DNA from: DATATB01 sp036268995
GTDB taxonomy: Bacteria; Planctomycetota; Planctomycetia; Pirellulales; PNKZ01
Reading direction: 5' to 3'
DNA length: 31,466 nt
Assembly: GCA_036268995.1 (NCBI GenBank)
Contig: DATATB010000111.1
Location: 1 to 31,466 of the forward strand
The position numbers and the translations under genes were made by a program. This document shows positions 7,177 to 15,656 of the stretch, one piece after another (within the stretch, counting starts at the first letter, position 1; each line of letters begins with the position of its first letter). Below the pieces are notes generated by a model, which worked only from the letters and a program-made list of their open reading frames with translations, searched no databases and was not told where the DNA came from.

Positions 7177-8757
7177 ATGTCGGGTTTCTATTCGCTGCTG
7201 CTGGTCGCACTGGCTGCGGCGCCGTCGTCCGCGACGTCGCCGCAGGTCACTTACTCGCAACACGTCGCGCCGATTCTCTGGAAGCACTGCGCCGGGTGCC
7301 ATCGGCCGGGCGAGGTCGGGCCGTTTTCGCTGCTCAAGTACGAAGACGCTGCCAAGCGAGCCGACTTCCTGGCCTCGATCACTGCCGAGCGTCGCATGCC
7401 GCCTTGGAAAGCCGCCGAAGGCTACGGCCAGTTCGCGGACGAGCACCGGTTGACCCCACAAGAAATCGACCTGATCGGCCGTTGGGCCGCCGCCGGTGCA
7501 CCGCAAGGCAACCCTGCCGACCTGCCGCAGCCGCCAAAATTCGTCGACGGCTGGCAACTCGGCGAGCCCGATCTGGTGCTGGAAATGAAGGACGAGTTCA
7601 CGGTGCCGGCCGGTGGCGGCGACATCTACCAATGCTTCGTCATTCCAATTCCCATTGACGAAAACAAGACGGTCTCGGCCATCGAATTCCGGCCCGGCAA
7701 TCGACGCGTCGTGCACCACTGCATTCTGTATCTCGACTCCAACGGCGCGGCTCGGGCCAAGGACGAGAAGGAGCCGGGGCAGGGATACCGCAGCTTCGGC
7801 GGCCCCGGCATCCTGCCGACCGGCGGGCTCGGCGGCTGGGCCCCGGGCGTGACGGCGACGAAGCGGCTGCCCGAGGGCGTCGGCAAGTACCTGCGAAAAG
7901 GTTCCGATCTCGTGATGCAGATTCATTACCATCCCACCGGCAAGGTCGAGAAGGATCGCTCGCGCGTCGGCATCTACTTCGCCAAGACCGATGCCAAAAT
8001 TCTGCTCGGCGGCCTGTCGATCATGAGCCGGGGGCTGAACCTGCCGGCCGGTGCGGCCAAACATCGCGTGACGGCCCAATGCGAACCGCTGCCAGTCGAC
8101 ATCAACGCGCTGGCCGTCTTTCCCCATATGCACCTCCTCGGCCGGCAGATGAAGGTCTTTGCGCAGACTCCCGACGGCAAGCAACTGCCGATGGTCTGGG
8201 TCACGGATTGGGATTTTAATTGGCAAGGCTCGTACGTCTTCGCGACACCGCTGCGCATTCCCAAGGGCTCGATCATTCGGGTCGAAGCCGAGTACGACAA
8301 CTCGGCAAATAATCCGCACAATCCGAATTCGCCGCCGAAACTCGTCACCTGGGGCGAAGCCACGACCGACGAGATGTGCCTGCTCACCTGCGTGCTGATT
8401 ACCGACACCATGGACGATCTGCGCCGGATCGTGAAAATGCGCGATGGCTGGCTGGGCGCGGCGCTGGCCGGCGGGGCCAACATCGACGACATCGAGGCTT
8501 TGACCAAAAGCGTCGTGACCTCGCCCGACGAGGCGCTGGTCTCAAAAATTTTGGAACAGGTGCTCAACGGTGGCTTCAAGATACCCGCCGTGGCGAAAGG
8601 ACAGCTCGCCGCCTACGACAAAAATGGCGACGGTCGCATGGATCGCGCCGAATTCGACGTTACTCCCAGCGCCGTCCAAAAGCTGATTCGCGAGACGGCC
8701 AAGAGCCACATCCGCGAAGAAATAGCCCGGTTGAAGAGCAAGAAGAATAAGAAGTGA
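7177..8757 (+). CDS. c-type cytochrome / PHM-like copper domain / EF-hand protein
   Basis: This encodes 526 residues. A short hydrophobic N-terminus (FYSLLLVALAAAP) looks like a signal peptide. The first domain has a heme c site C38-A-G-C41-H42 in a context typical of planctomycete cytochromes (YSQHVAPILWKHC). The middle resembles the copper type II ascorbate-dependent monooxygenase fold: H180-H181 (VVHHCILYLD), H250-x-H252 (QIHYHPTGK) and H317-x-H319 (FPHMHLLGRQ) are candidate copper ligands. A C-terminal EF-hand loop begins at D481 (DKNGDGRMDRAEF). The predicted location is periplasmic. It may transfer electrons from heme to a copper monooxygenase centre, but substrate and activity are unknown. 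AAGGAG lies 11 bases before the ATG. Confidence 0.85.
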   Translation: MSGFYSLLLVALAAAPSSATSPQVTYSQHVAPILWKHCAGCHRPGEVGPFSLLKYEDAAKRADFLASITAERRMPPWKAAEGYGQFADEHRLTPQEIDLIGRWAAAGAPQGNPADLPQPPKFVDGWQLGEPDLVLEMKDEFTVPAGGGDIYQCFVIPIPIDENKTVSAIEFRPGNRRVVHHCILYLDSNGAARAKDEKEPGQGYRSFGGPGILPTGGLGGWAPGVTATKRLPEGVGKYLRKGSDLVMQIHYHPTGKVEKDRSRVGIYFAKTDAKILLGGLSIMSRGLNLPAGAAKHRVTAQCEPLPVDINALAVFPHMHLLGRQMKVFAQTPDGKQLPMVWVTDWDFNWQGSYVFATPLRIPKGSIIRVEAEYDNSANNPHNPNSPPKLVTWGEATTDEMCLLTCVLITDTMDDLRRIVKMRDGWLGAALAGGANIDDIEALTKSVVTSPDEALVSKILEQVLNGGFKIPAVAKGQLAAYDKNGDGRMDRAEFDVTPSAVQKLIRETAKSHIREEIARLKSKKNKK

Positions 8758-8770
8758 CCAGCACATAGCC

Positions 8771-8837
8771 GGCGAGCCGGGAGCGTGAGCGACCGGAGTG
8801 TTGTGCGTCCTCCGGGCGCTAACGCTTCCGGCTCGCC
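8771..8837. repeat. dispersed palindrome, copy 1 (hairpin)
   Basis: Arms 8771-8791 and 8817-8837 are inverted 21-base repeats beginning GGCGAGCCGG. They differ at two positions, one of which becomes a G-U pair in RNA, so a long hairpin can form. The sequence lies just after the cytochrome/PHM gene and before the VOC gene. Related sequence occurs at 25371-25397 and 31400-31466. A role in transcript ending or mRNA stability is possible. There is no T-run. Confidence 0.8.
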
Positions 8838-8928
8838 AGGCCCTGGTTCATTTGATAGCGAAATCGCGTACCTATCGGCTGAGCCAATGTCGCGGGCATT
8901 GGGCAGCTCACTACCAGGGAGAAATGCT

Positions 8929-9414
8929 ATGGCGAAGCACGCAAAGAATACGATCTGCCTGTGGTACAACGGCGATGCCGAAGAGGCGGCTCAGTTTTAT
9001 GCTAAAACCTTTCCCGATTCGTCCGTTGTCGCGGTTCATCGGGCACCGGGAGATTACCCAGCCGGCAAGCAGGGCGATGTGTTGACGGTCGAGTTCATCG
9101 TCCTGGGCATTCCCTGCCTCGGCCTCAATGGTGGACCCGCACACAAGCACAGCGAAGCATTCTCGTTTCAGGTCGCAACCGAGGACCAGGCCGAAACCGA
9201 TCGCTACTGGAACGCCATCGTCGCTAGCGGCGGGCAAGAGAACGTCTGCGGCTGGTGCAGGGACAAATGGGGCCTGTCATGGCAGATCACGCCGATTGCT
9301 CTGACCGAGGCCTTCACAAGTTCCGATCGCGCGGCCGCCAAGCGCGCCTTTGAGGCGATGATGCAGATGAAAAAGATCGACGTCGCCGCCATCAAGGCGG
9401 CACGCCGCGGCTGA
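8929..9414 (+). CDS. VOC superfamily protein, PhnB-like (3-demethylubiquinone-9 methyltransferase-like)
   Basis: This encodes 161 residues from the ATG at 8929, chosen because GGGAG lies a few bases before it. The longer upstream frame crosses the palindromic repeat and is unlikely. The sequence TICLWYNGDAEEAAQFYAK, followed by TFPDSS, then LTVEFIVLGIPCLGLNGGP and HSEAFSFQVATEDQAETDRYW, matches the PhnB-like branch of the glyoxalase/bleomycin-resistance (VOC) fold, often annotated by similarity to a ubiquinone methyltransferase. Many members have no proven enzymatic activity. WGLSWQITP is a conserved C-terminal motif of this group. The protein is cytoplasmic. Its neighbours do not suggest a pathway. 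Confidence 0.88.
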   Translation: MAKHAKNTICLWYNGDAEEAAQFYAKTFPDSSVVAVHRAPGDYPAGKQGDVLTVEFIVLGIPCLGLNGGPAHKHSEAFSFQVATEDQAETDRYWNAIVASGGQENVCGWCRDKWGLSWQITPIALTEAFTSSDRAAAKRAFEAMMQMKKIDVAAIKAARRG

Positions 9415-9740
9415 GCATGCAGGTCCAGGATGAGGCCATCGGGACGAATCGGCAGATCCACCGAGCGGCGTGTCGCCTCGGTCTTGCATGATCGCGCAAC
9501 TTAACGCCGCCAATCGGGGCAGTGTCTGCCCACGCCCTGGTCACTTCTCGCGCTGCTGAGACACCGCGACGCAGCGCTCTGGCATGCCGGCGCGCCGCCT
9601 AGAGTGATCGACCATCGCGCGACGACTAACCGCAAGGTTTGCCGATTGGATAAAGTCCGCCACTGAATCGGCCCCGTGGCCGATCTTTTCCCGACGGATT
9701 TGGCCAAGAATGGTGGAATTCTCGCTGCTGATTCGTCAAG
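9415..9740. other. intergenic, nothing recognised
   Basis: These 326 bases lie between the VOC gene and the patatin gene, both on the plus strand. I see no convincing gene, RNA or terminator. A promoter for the patatin gene is expected here but I cannot identify it. If the patatin starts at a later ATG (9816 or 9828), the gap is longer. Confidence 0.45.
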
Positions 9741-12700
9741 ATGGCAAAACGCCCAAAGCGGGCGGCTAAAGCCCCCTCCGAAAGAACTAGCGCGGGCCCA
9801 TATCTGGTCGAAAGGATGGTCACGGCCATGGACAAATCCCCCCTGCTCACTGACTACATTGAGTTGCGTCGGCAGGAGGCAAGCGCCGTCCACGAGCGAC
9901 GTAAACAGCTGAAGTTCGAGGAATCGGGTGGGCAATCCTCCGACGAGATTCCGCATGATCTGGTCGGCCTCGCATTGTCGGGCGGCGGAATTCGCTCCGC
10001 GGCGCTCGGTCTCGGCGTATTGAAGGGCCTGCACAAGTGCGGCCTGATCAAATTCATCGACTACCTCTCGACGGTCTCGGGTGGCAGCTATATCGGGTCG
10101 GCATTCAGCTCTGCGATATGCACGGCTCAACCTCCTGGGGCCGACAAGCACAATAAGGGCAAGCACAACCGGATTCTCAACGATGACTGGTTTCCGCTCG
10201 ACGGAACCGCCGAAGACGGCGATGGGCTGTCGGGGCCCGTCAAACGCATCATCTACGGGGGCAAATATCTCAAACGTCCCTGGGAAGCAACCAATAAATA
10301 CCTGATCGGATTGTGCGTGAATCTGTTGCTCGCCCTCTCAGGGCTTGTATTCATCGCATCGCTGATCGCGATCGTGTGGCGTTTGTTCGACTACCCGCGT
10401 GTTCGCGACGCACTTGCCGTTTTTGGCTGCGACAAGGATCTGTTTGTCGCGATGTTGCCGTTCGTGGTCGCCCTGGCCTGCTGGTTTTTCGCCTGGGTGA
10501 GATCTTATTTTTTCTCTCACGGTGAAGCTCCGGAGAACTTCACCCAGCAGTGCCTGATTCTTGTGGCGGCGACCTTCGGTTTGGGCACCGTCATGATGCT
10601 CGTCAACCCGTACTCGACGACGGGCGTTCTGGCGTTCTTGTTTGACAACGATTCGAAATTGAGTCCTGACGCCGGCCTGAGCTCTTGGCTCCTGGCGGCG
10701 ATTGGAGCTGGACTATTGCCTTTGCTTCGGCCGGCGAAGTTGATGCAATGCGCCGTTTCGCCGCGTGGAATCAAGGACAAGATCTTATTTTATGGTGCGT
10801 CGACGGCCATCATCGTCGGGATACCGCTCGCCATTTTTGGGTTCATCGCAGAGCCGGGGATTGGCGGCACGGCCAGCTCCCCGGACAACCGAATTCGACC
10901 CGGCGACGTCATGAGTTGGCCGGCGTTCCTGGGCCTCACGGAAAAGACCCTCGACGGCCACACGGATCTGACCAACAACATAGCGCACCCGAAGGATGCG
11001 CCTAAACCGTTAAATGCGGAGGAATTCGTCAGCTTTTACTCGCTCATCGACGAGCAGGATCGTGGTCCTTTGCCGGAACAAAAGCTCAAAGAGCTGTACG
11101 CGCTTGGCCATCGGCAGCTTGGCAATATTGGGCCCGACCTGGCCGACAAACTGCGTGAGCACGATCGGAATCAGACGCTATGGAATGCGGATCAAGCGGC
11201 ATGGTCGTGGACCCCGAGCAGTTTTTTCGATGCTATCGAGACGCTCAAAAGTCTCCAGCCGCTGCCCACGCTTCGACAGCAGTTTTGCGATGCGTTCAAT
11301 GCGACGGTCTTGTCGCACAATGGCTTTGCTGCACGACTTCTCGATTCTTCAGAGCCACGATTTATCGAGCTTACCTACCCGCACGCGATCGCGGATCGAG
11401 TGCCGATCAGCCTTCCAGAGGCTGCCGAAATCAACAAATGGTTCACCGACCGGCAACTGCCTGTCGATCCAAGTCTTTACGAGGTCCTCGCTGACGCCGC
11501 GCCATCCAGCAGGACCGACTGGTACGCCGCGAATCGGCGGTCTCTGAATTACAAGCTTCTGCGGGCAGTGCGACCCGAGTGCTTTTACGACGCGACGAAG
11601 ACCTACCGTTGGAACGTGATCGCCGCGGATCAGGTATTGCGATTGTTGATCTTGCTGGGATCTGGATTCGTCTTTGCCATTCTCCTGTGCGCGGACGTGA
11701 ACGCAATCTCGTTCTATCGCTTCTACCGCGACCGGCTTGCCTTTGCGTTTCTACAGACGCGGGAGAAAGATGGCGGCGAACCGAGGACGCCGCCCAACCA
11801 GAAGTTAAGTGATCTGAACACAACCGATTTCGGCGGGCCATACCACTTGATCAATGCCACGCTGAACGTGGCACGAGTTACGTCCCTGGAAACCGTGAAC
11901 AAGCAATGTCGCGACCTGGAAGCCGACCGCCGCGACGCAAGAGGCTTTTTGTTCTCGCAGAAGTACTGCGGCAGTACTGCCACCGGTTGGCGAGAGACGT
12001 CGGAGTACGAGCAATACCTGAGCGAGGACATCTCGCTTGCCGACGCGATGGCGGTTTCCGGCGCGGTGATTGATCCGCTGCAGTTTCAATCGTTGGCGGC
12101 AGCCATCTTCGGTTTCGCTCTAAACCTGGACATCGGTCAGTGGCTTCCGAATCCTAAATTCGCGGCCCCGGGGATACCACGCGTATATCGCCTCTTGCGC
12201 GACATCTTCCGACTGCCGGAAAAAGCCCGATATTTTCCTGTCTCGGACGGCGGATTTGCCGATAACACCGGAGTTCTTGCGTTACTGCGGAGGCGATGTA
12301 GCTTAATTTTCGCGCTCGATGCCGGATGCGACCCGAAACATAAGTTTGCGGACCTGGCCGCGGTGGTTCGATTGGCGCGCGTGCACCAGGACGTCAAAAT
12401 CACGAGCTTCGACGCGAAGGGCGCACCCGCCGACGGACTGGATATTTTGCCGCTGATGCTAAACCGGCAAGGATTCACTGAGCGTAACTACTTGATCGCC
12501 AGAATTCAGTACCCAAAGAGCAAGCACGATGCAAAGGCCGAGGGGCTTCTGGTCGTGATGAAACCTTGTTTGCACGGGACCGAGGGCGTCGATTTGCTCG
12601 CACAACGCGCGGCCGATCGGAGCTTCCCGCATCAATCTACAGACGATCAGTTCTATTCTGCGCAAGAAATGGAGTCGTACCGCCGGCTAGGCCAGCACCT

Positions 12701-13124
12701 GGCCGAAACAATAGGTAGATTAATCCACAGCGTGCCACGCGATGACCAGGGCATGGACGACAATTCATCGGCCAGACCCCAGCCGCCACAGCCCATCACT
12801 CCGCCGGATGACGGTCGCCCGCCACAAGGCTCCCAGCGAGAACAACTACAGGCTTCGCTGCACACGCTTGCAGATCGTCAGGTTCGAGTCGAACGAACTA
12901 CGGCCGTGCCTGCCCCAGGCATCGAGCCCAGTCCCGATCAACCGATTCCGGAAGTTATTGCGTTGATCAATCGTTCCATCCGCCGCGACCAAACCAGTTC
13001 CGCGGCGGATGATCGAACCTCCCAGAAGCAGCAGCCTGAAACGGCCGAGCCGAGAGTGCAGGGCGGCGATCGCAAGGACAGCGGTCAGTCCAGTCCGAAG
13101 AAACGGAAGAGGACCCCAAAATAG
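9741..13124 (+). CDS. large multi-pass membrane patatin-like phospholipase
   Basis: This encodes up to 1127 residues. The patatin lipase core is split. The N-terminal part has the oxyanion loop GGGIRS (81-86) and the nucleophile S116 in STVSGGSYIGS. The catalytic Asp is D836 in SDGGFADNTG. About 720 residues lie between them. They include hydrophobic stretches at about 188-213, 233-257, 270-290, 312-330 and 347-370, and another near 635-655, so the protein is likely membrane-embedded. The last 120 residues are Pro/Gln/charged and probably disordered. It should hydrolyse acyl esters of lipids; substrate is unknown. The start is uncertain: 9741 has no ribosome-binding site, whereas GAAAGGA lies suitably before ATG 9828. 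Typical bacterial patatins have about 300 residues. Confidence 0.88.
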   Translation: MAKRPKRAAKAPSERTSAGPYLVERMVTAMDKSPLLTDYIELRRQEASAVHERRKQLKFEESGGQSSDEIPHDLVGLALSGGGIRSAALGLGVLKGLHKCGLIKFIDYLSTVSGGSYIGSAFSSAICTAQPPGADKHNKGKHNRILNDDWFPLDGTAEDGDGLSGPVKRIIYGGKYLKRPWEATNKYLIGLCVNLLLALSGLVFIASLIAIVWRLFDYPRVRDALAVFGCDKDLFVAMLPFVVALACWFFAWVRSYFFSHGEAPENFTQQCLILVAATFGLGTVMMLVNPYSTTGVLAFLFDNDSKLSPDAGLSSWLLAAIGAGLLPLLRPAKLMQCAVSPRGIKDKILFYGASTAIIVGIPLAIFGFIAEPGIGGTASSPDNRIRPGDVMSWPAFLGLTEKTLDGHTDLTNNIAHPKDAPKPLNAEEFVSFYSLIDEQDRGPLPEQKLKELYALGHRQLGNIGPDLADKLREHDRNQTLWNADQAAWSWTPSSFFDAIETLKSLQPLPTLRQQFCDAFNATVLSHNGFAARLLDSSEPRFIELTYPHAIADRVPISLPEAAEINKWFTDRQLPVDPSLYEVLADAAPSSRTDWYAANRRSLNYKLLRAVRPECFYDATKTYRWNVIAADQVLRLLILLGSGFVFAILLCADVNAISFYRFYRDRLAFAFLQTREKDGGEPRTPPNQKLSDLNTTDFGGPYHLINATLNVARVTSLETVNKQCRDLEADRRDARGFLFSQKYCGSTATGWRETSEYEQYLSEDISLADAMAVSGAVIDPLQFQSLAAAIFGFALNLDIGQWLPNPKFAAPGIPRVYRLLRDIFRLPEKARYFPVSDGGFADNTGVLALLRRRCSLIFALDAGCDPKHKFADLAAVVRLARVHQDVKITSFDAKGAPADGLDILPLMLNRQGFTERNYLIARIQYPKSKHDAKAEGLLVVMKPCLHGTEGVDLLAQRAADRSFPHQSTDDQFYSAQEMESYRRLGQHLAETIGRLIHSVPRDDQGMDDNSSARPQPPQPITPPDDGRPPQGSQREQLQASLHTLADRQVRVERTTAVPAPGIEPSPDQPIPEVIALINRSIRRDQTSSAADDRTSQKQQPETAEPRVQGGDRKDSGQSSPKKRKRTPK

Positions 13125-13275
13125 CATACCGCTCACCGTCGGGGTCGATTCGGAACCACCCCGCATCGGGTTCTTCTCGCCCCGACGTCGCTTCCTCAGC
13201 CCCTCGCTTGGGAGCGCCGCACGGCGGGAGGGCGAGCTTGCGGCTTGGCTGTTTGCGGCCGCGAGGAGCGGCAAG

Positions 13276-13824
13276 TCATTTAGAATCGGCCGGCCTGGGA
13301 TCGCCTGGTGTCGGCGCCGGCGCACCGGCTCGCGGGGTGATAATCATGGGGGCAATTGCCTTGCGCGTTCGAAGCTGAAACTTATCGCCCGCTTTCGCCT
13401 CGCGCCAGAATAGGCCGCGCTGCTCGACTTTGCCACTGCTGCTGCGCGTCGGAAGCTCGCCCACGTACATCCAGCCAGTGCGAACGAAATCGGATTTGGT
13501 CATTACCTCTTTCGACCAGGCGCCGCGTTCGTTGGACCAGGAGACAGCAACATAGACGGGCTGCGCACGCTTGAACTCCAGATCGATCCGGCCATCGGTG
13601 TCGCTTTGGTTTTCGCGGTCGAAAGTGGGGGCGATGGCTCGTGCGCCCTTCAGGATGTCCGGTACGTCGCCCAGGCATACGGTGGCGATAGGACCCAACT
13701 TCAACGGCTTGGTTGCTCGAATGGCAATGCCGGCAACGACCGTTTCGCGCTTCGTCAGGTCGTCGGCAAACGCGGTCGAAAACGACAAAATGCAGGCGAG
13801 TGCGATCCGTAATTGGCGTCGCAT
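13276..13824 (-). CDS. secreted hypothetical protein
   Basis: This encodes 182 residues from the ATG at 13824, preceded by GAGAGG at a suitable distance. An upstream in-frame ATG at 13860 is less likely because it would bury the signal peptide. The signal peptide is MRRQLRIALACILSFSTAFA, with cleavage predicted before Asp-Asp. The mature part is probably beta-rich (VAGIAIRATKPLKLGPIATV, VYVAVSWSNERGAWSKEV, FVRTGWMYVGELP) and ends in a Pro/Ala-rich tail. No catalytic motif or named family is recognised. It faces the patatin gene tail-to-tail with about 150 bases between. Confidence 0.72.
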   Translation of the reverse strand: MRRQLRIALACILSFSTAFADDLTKRETVVAGIAIRATKPLKLGPIATVCLGDVPDILKGARAIAPTFDRENQSDTDGRIDLEFKRAQPVYVAVSWSNERGAWSKEVMTKSDFVRTGWMYVGELPTRSSSGKVEQRGLFWREAKAGDKFQLRTRKAIAPMIITPRAGAPAPTPGDPRPADSK

Positions 13825-14109
13825 GGAACCTCTCACTGGCGGCCGCATCTCGAATAGCATTGTTTTCGCATTTGCTCGATCGATATTCTGCGACGCCCCG
13901 CGTCGAGGGTCAACATGCTAACCGCGCCCAAAGACGATCCGAGCGGCGCAGCGACTCCGCCCTCGATCATGATCGCCAATGCCCAACACCCGGTTGCATC
14001 GGCCGGCGCTGCAGCGGGGCGTTCGTTCAATGGACTGTACCGCGCGATCACGATCCGCTTGGCCAACGTCGCGAGAAGGGTCCGCGTTGTCCGTGCCTCG
14101 GGCGCAATC

Positions 14110-14397
14110 TCAAGGCCGCGCCAGCGCGCGCGTTTTTTTCACGATGACGTAGCACAGAAGCGCGGTGCTCAAGAATAATAGCGACCAGCGAAGATAGCTC
14201 GCTTGGGTGAACGAGATTCCCAGGCCGGTCCAAAGGGCTACGTGCGCTGCTACGCACATGGGGCACTTGGGCATGAATGCCCAGACGCCCAGGGAAACCG
14301 CGCCGGCTGCTAGTTCCCACGTGGTGCGCCGGGCCGGTCGGGCGGTGCGGCGGTGGCAGCAGGTGGCGGGCGAAGGGCCTATTTTTCGTGGCAGCAT
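14110..14397 (-). CDS. small membrane protein with CPMC motif
   Basis: This encodes 95 residues, starting at the ATG at 14397, which lies 19 bases inside the end of the DUF899 gene and suggests coupled translation. After an Arg-rich head of about 28 residues come two hydrophobic segments: WELAAGAVSLGVWAFMP and a C-terminal SLLFLSTALLCYVIV. Between them is KCPMCVAAHVALWTGLGIS, in which a CxxC pair sits at the membrane edge. Small proteins with this CPxC arrangement occur beside redox or metal-related genes in several bacteria; none is characterised that I know of. Here the partner is a DUF899 protein with its own CxxC. Thiol redox or metal handling is an inference. The start could instead lie upstream at 14448. 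Confidence 0.65.
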   Translation of the reverse strand: MLPRKIGPSPATCCHRRTARPARRTTWELAAGAVSLGVWAFMPKCPMCVAAHVALWTGLGISFTQASYLRWSLLFLSTALLCYVIVKKTRALARP

Positions 14398-15137
14398 GCT
14401 GCGATGCCTTGGACGGTCGGCTCGTATTTGTCGTGATGCCGCACCCAAGACATGGGCGAGGGCAGACCGGCTTCGTCGCGGCCCTTGGGCGCGCGATCCA
14501 GCAGCATGTAGGTGCCCAACAGGGTTTCCAGGCCGCGGCCATACGTCGAGTAGGTGTGGAAGATGGCTCCCCCGGCGTCCTTGCAGAAGAAGCTCAAGCC
14601 CGGGTTCTCTTCGCCGTGCGGCGCGGTCGTGCCGAAGTTGTACAGCGGCGCGCCGGCGGCAACTTCTTCTTGGGTGAAGGACACGCCGAAGTCGCGATTG
14701 AAGTCGCAGCCGCCGGACGAAACCCAGGGAATTCGCCAGCCCATCCGCTGTTTGAACGCTGCCAGTTTTTGCATAGGGCCGCGCGAGACGAGCACGAGCG
14801 CGACGTCCCGCGCACGCAGATGCTCGACGGCGCCGTTCATGTGATCGGTCACGTACGAGCAGCCGGGGCAGCCTTCGGTCCAGTCGGGGCCAAACATAAA
14901 GTGATAGACGGCCAACTGGCTGCGGCCGCTGAACAAATCGGCCAGGTGAACCTGGCCCTGCGGCCCTTCGAAGACATAGTCTTTGTCAACACGGTTCCAC
15001 GGCAGCTCGCGGCGCTGGCGACTCAGTTCGTCGCTGAGCCGGGTCAATTCCTTTTCCTTGGCCAGGAAGCCGGCGGCAGCTTTCAGCCACTCGTCTCGCG
15101 AAACCACTTCATGATTGAGTGTTGCAGGGGAGTTCAT
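14379..15137 (-). CDS. DUF899 family thioredoxin-like protein
   Basis: This encodes 252 residues and is a full-length DUF899 protein, a family with a predicted thioredoxin/AhpC-like fold. Diagnostic stretches are VVSRDEWLKAAAGFLAKEKE at the N-terminus, LPWNRVDKDYVFEGP, YHFMFGPDWTEGCPGCSY with the CxxC pair C90 and C93, and HTYSTYGRGLE near the C-terminus. The CxxC in a thioredoxin-like position suggests a redox role, but activity is unproven for the family. The protein has no signal peptide. GAGGAG about ten bases before the ATG supports the start. The gene is third in a minus-strand operon, 54 bases after the SRPBCC gene, and its end overlaps the small membrane protein gene. Confidence 0.9.
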   Translation of the reverse strand: MNSPATLNHEVVSRDEWLKAAAGFLAKEKELTRLSDELSRQRRELPWNRVDKDYVFEGPQGQVHLADLFSGRSQLAVYHFMFGPDWTEGCPGCSYVTDHMNGAVEHLRARDVALVLVSRGPMQKLAAFKQRMGWRIPWVSSGGCDFNRDFGVSFTQEEVAAGAPLYNFGTTAPHGEENPGLSFFCKDAGGAIFHTYSTYGRGLETLLGTYMLLDRAPKGRDEAGLPSPMSWVRHHDKYEPTVQGIAACCHEK

Positions 15138-15191
15138 GGCAAAAAGTCTCCTCGAGGTTGCGTGGACTCATTCGAACGCGGCTCGATGGTT

Positions 15192-15656
15192 CTACCGCTT
15201 GTTTGCCTTCTGCTCGGCCTGTTGGCGGATGCGGTCGATCCAGTAACCCCAGCCTTGGTTCATGTCGGCCTTATGTTGGACGGGAATCAATCCCAGGCCG
15301 CGGTGCAAAAAGGTCAAGCGCGTGCCCCCTTCGTGGGCGGCAAGGCGATATTGCAGGTGATTGATTGCGGGATACGACATCATCGTCGGCCCGCAGATTT
15401 CCAGCAGCGTCGGCGGCTTGATGACCTGGACGTGCCCCCACAGATGTCCCGTCTGATTGCCCAGATCGCGAAACCACCGCCCGCCTGGCCAGGGCTCGAG
15501 CTTGAACGGCATCGGCGTGCCATCCATCTTCTGCGCGTCGGGGCCGATCTCGTCGAGCAGCGCCGCGAAGGCGATCTCGATGGGCGCCGCGATGTCGACC
15601 ACCTTGTTGATTTCGAGCGTCTCGATCGACTGTGGAAGCGAAGTGCCGGCGGTCAT
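15192..15656 (-). CDS. SRPBCC (AHSA1/START-like) domain protein
   Basis: This encodes 154 residues from the ATG at 15656, which overlaps the ArsR gene's stop codon as ATGA. That overlap fixes the start and indicates translational coupling; the longer frame upstream is shadow sequence of the regulator. The sequence INKVVDIAAPIEIAFAALLD, then PGGRWFRDLGN, GHVQVIKPPTLLEICGP and GGTRLTFLHRGLGLIP, is typical of the SRPBCC helix-grip fold that binds hydrophobic ligands in a deep cavity. ArsR plus SRPBCC pairs are common in bacteria, and the SRPBCC partner may bind or process the compound sensed. The ligand is unknown. The protein is cytoplasmic. Confidence 0.9.
   Translation of the reverse strand: MTAGTSLPQSIETLEINKVVDIAAPIEIAFAALLDEIGPDAQKMDGTPMPFKLEPWPGGRWFRDLGNQTGHLWGHVQVIKPPTLLEICGPTMMSYPAINHLQYRLAAHEGGTRLTFLHRGLGLIPVQHKADMNQGWGYWIDRIRQQAEQKANKR

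Noticed and set aside
7012..8319. Minus-strand open frame of 435 codons
   Set aside because: It is antisense to the cytochrome/PHM gene, which has heme and copper motifs.
13833..14109. Small genes between the secreted protein and the CPMC membrane protein
   Set aside because: Frames on both strands are short and Arg/Ala-rich, with no ribosome-binding site or recognisable motif.
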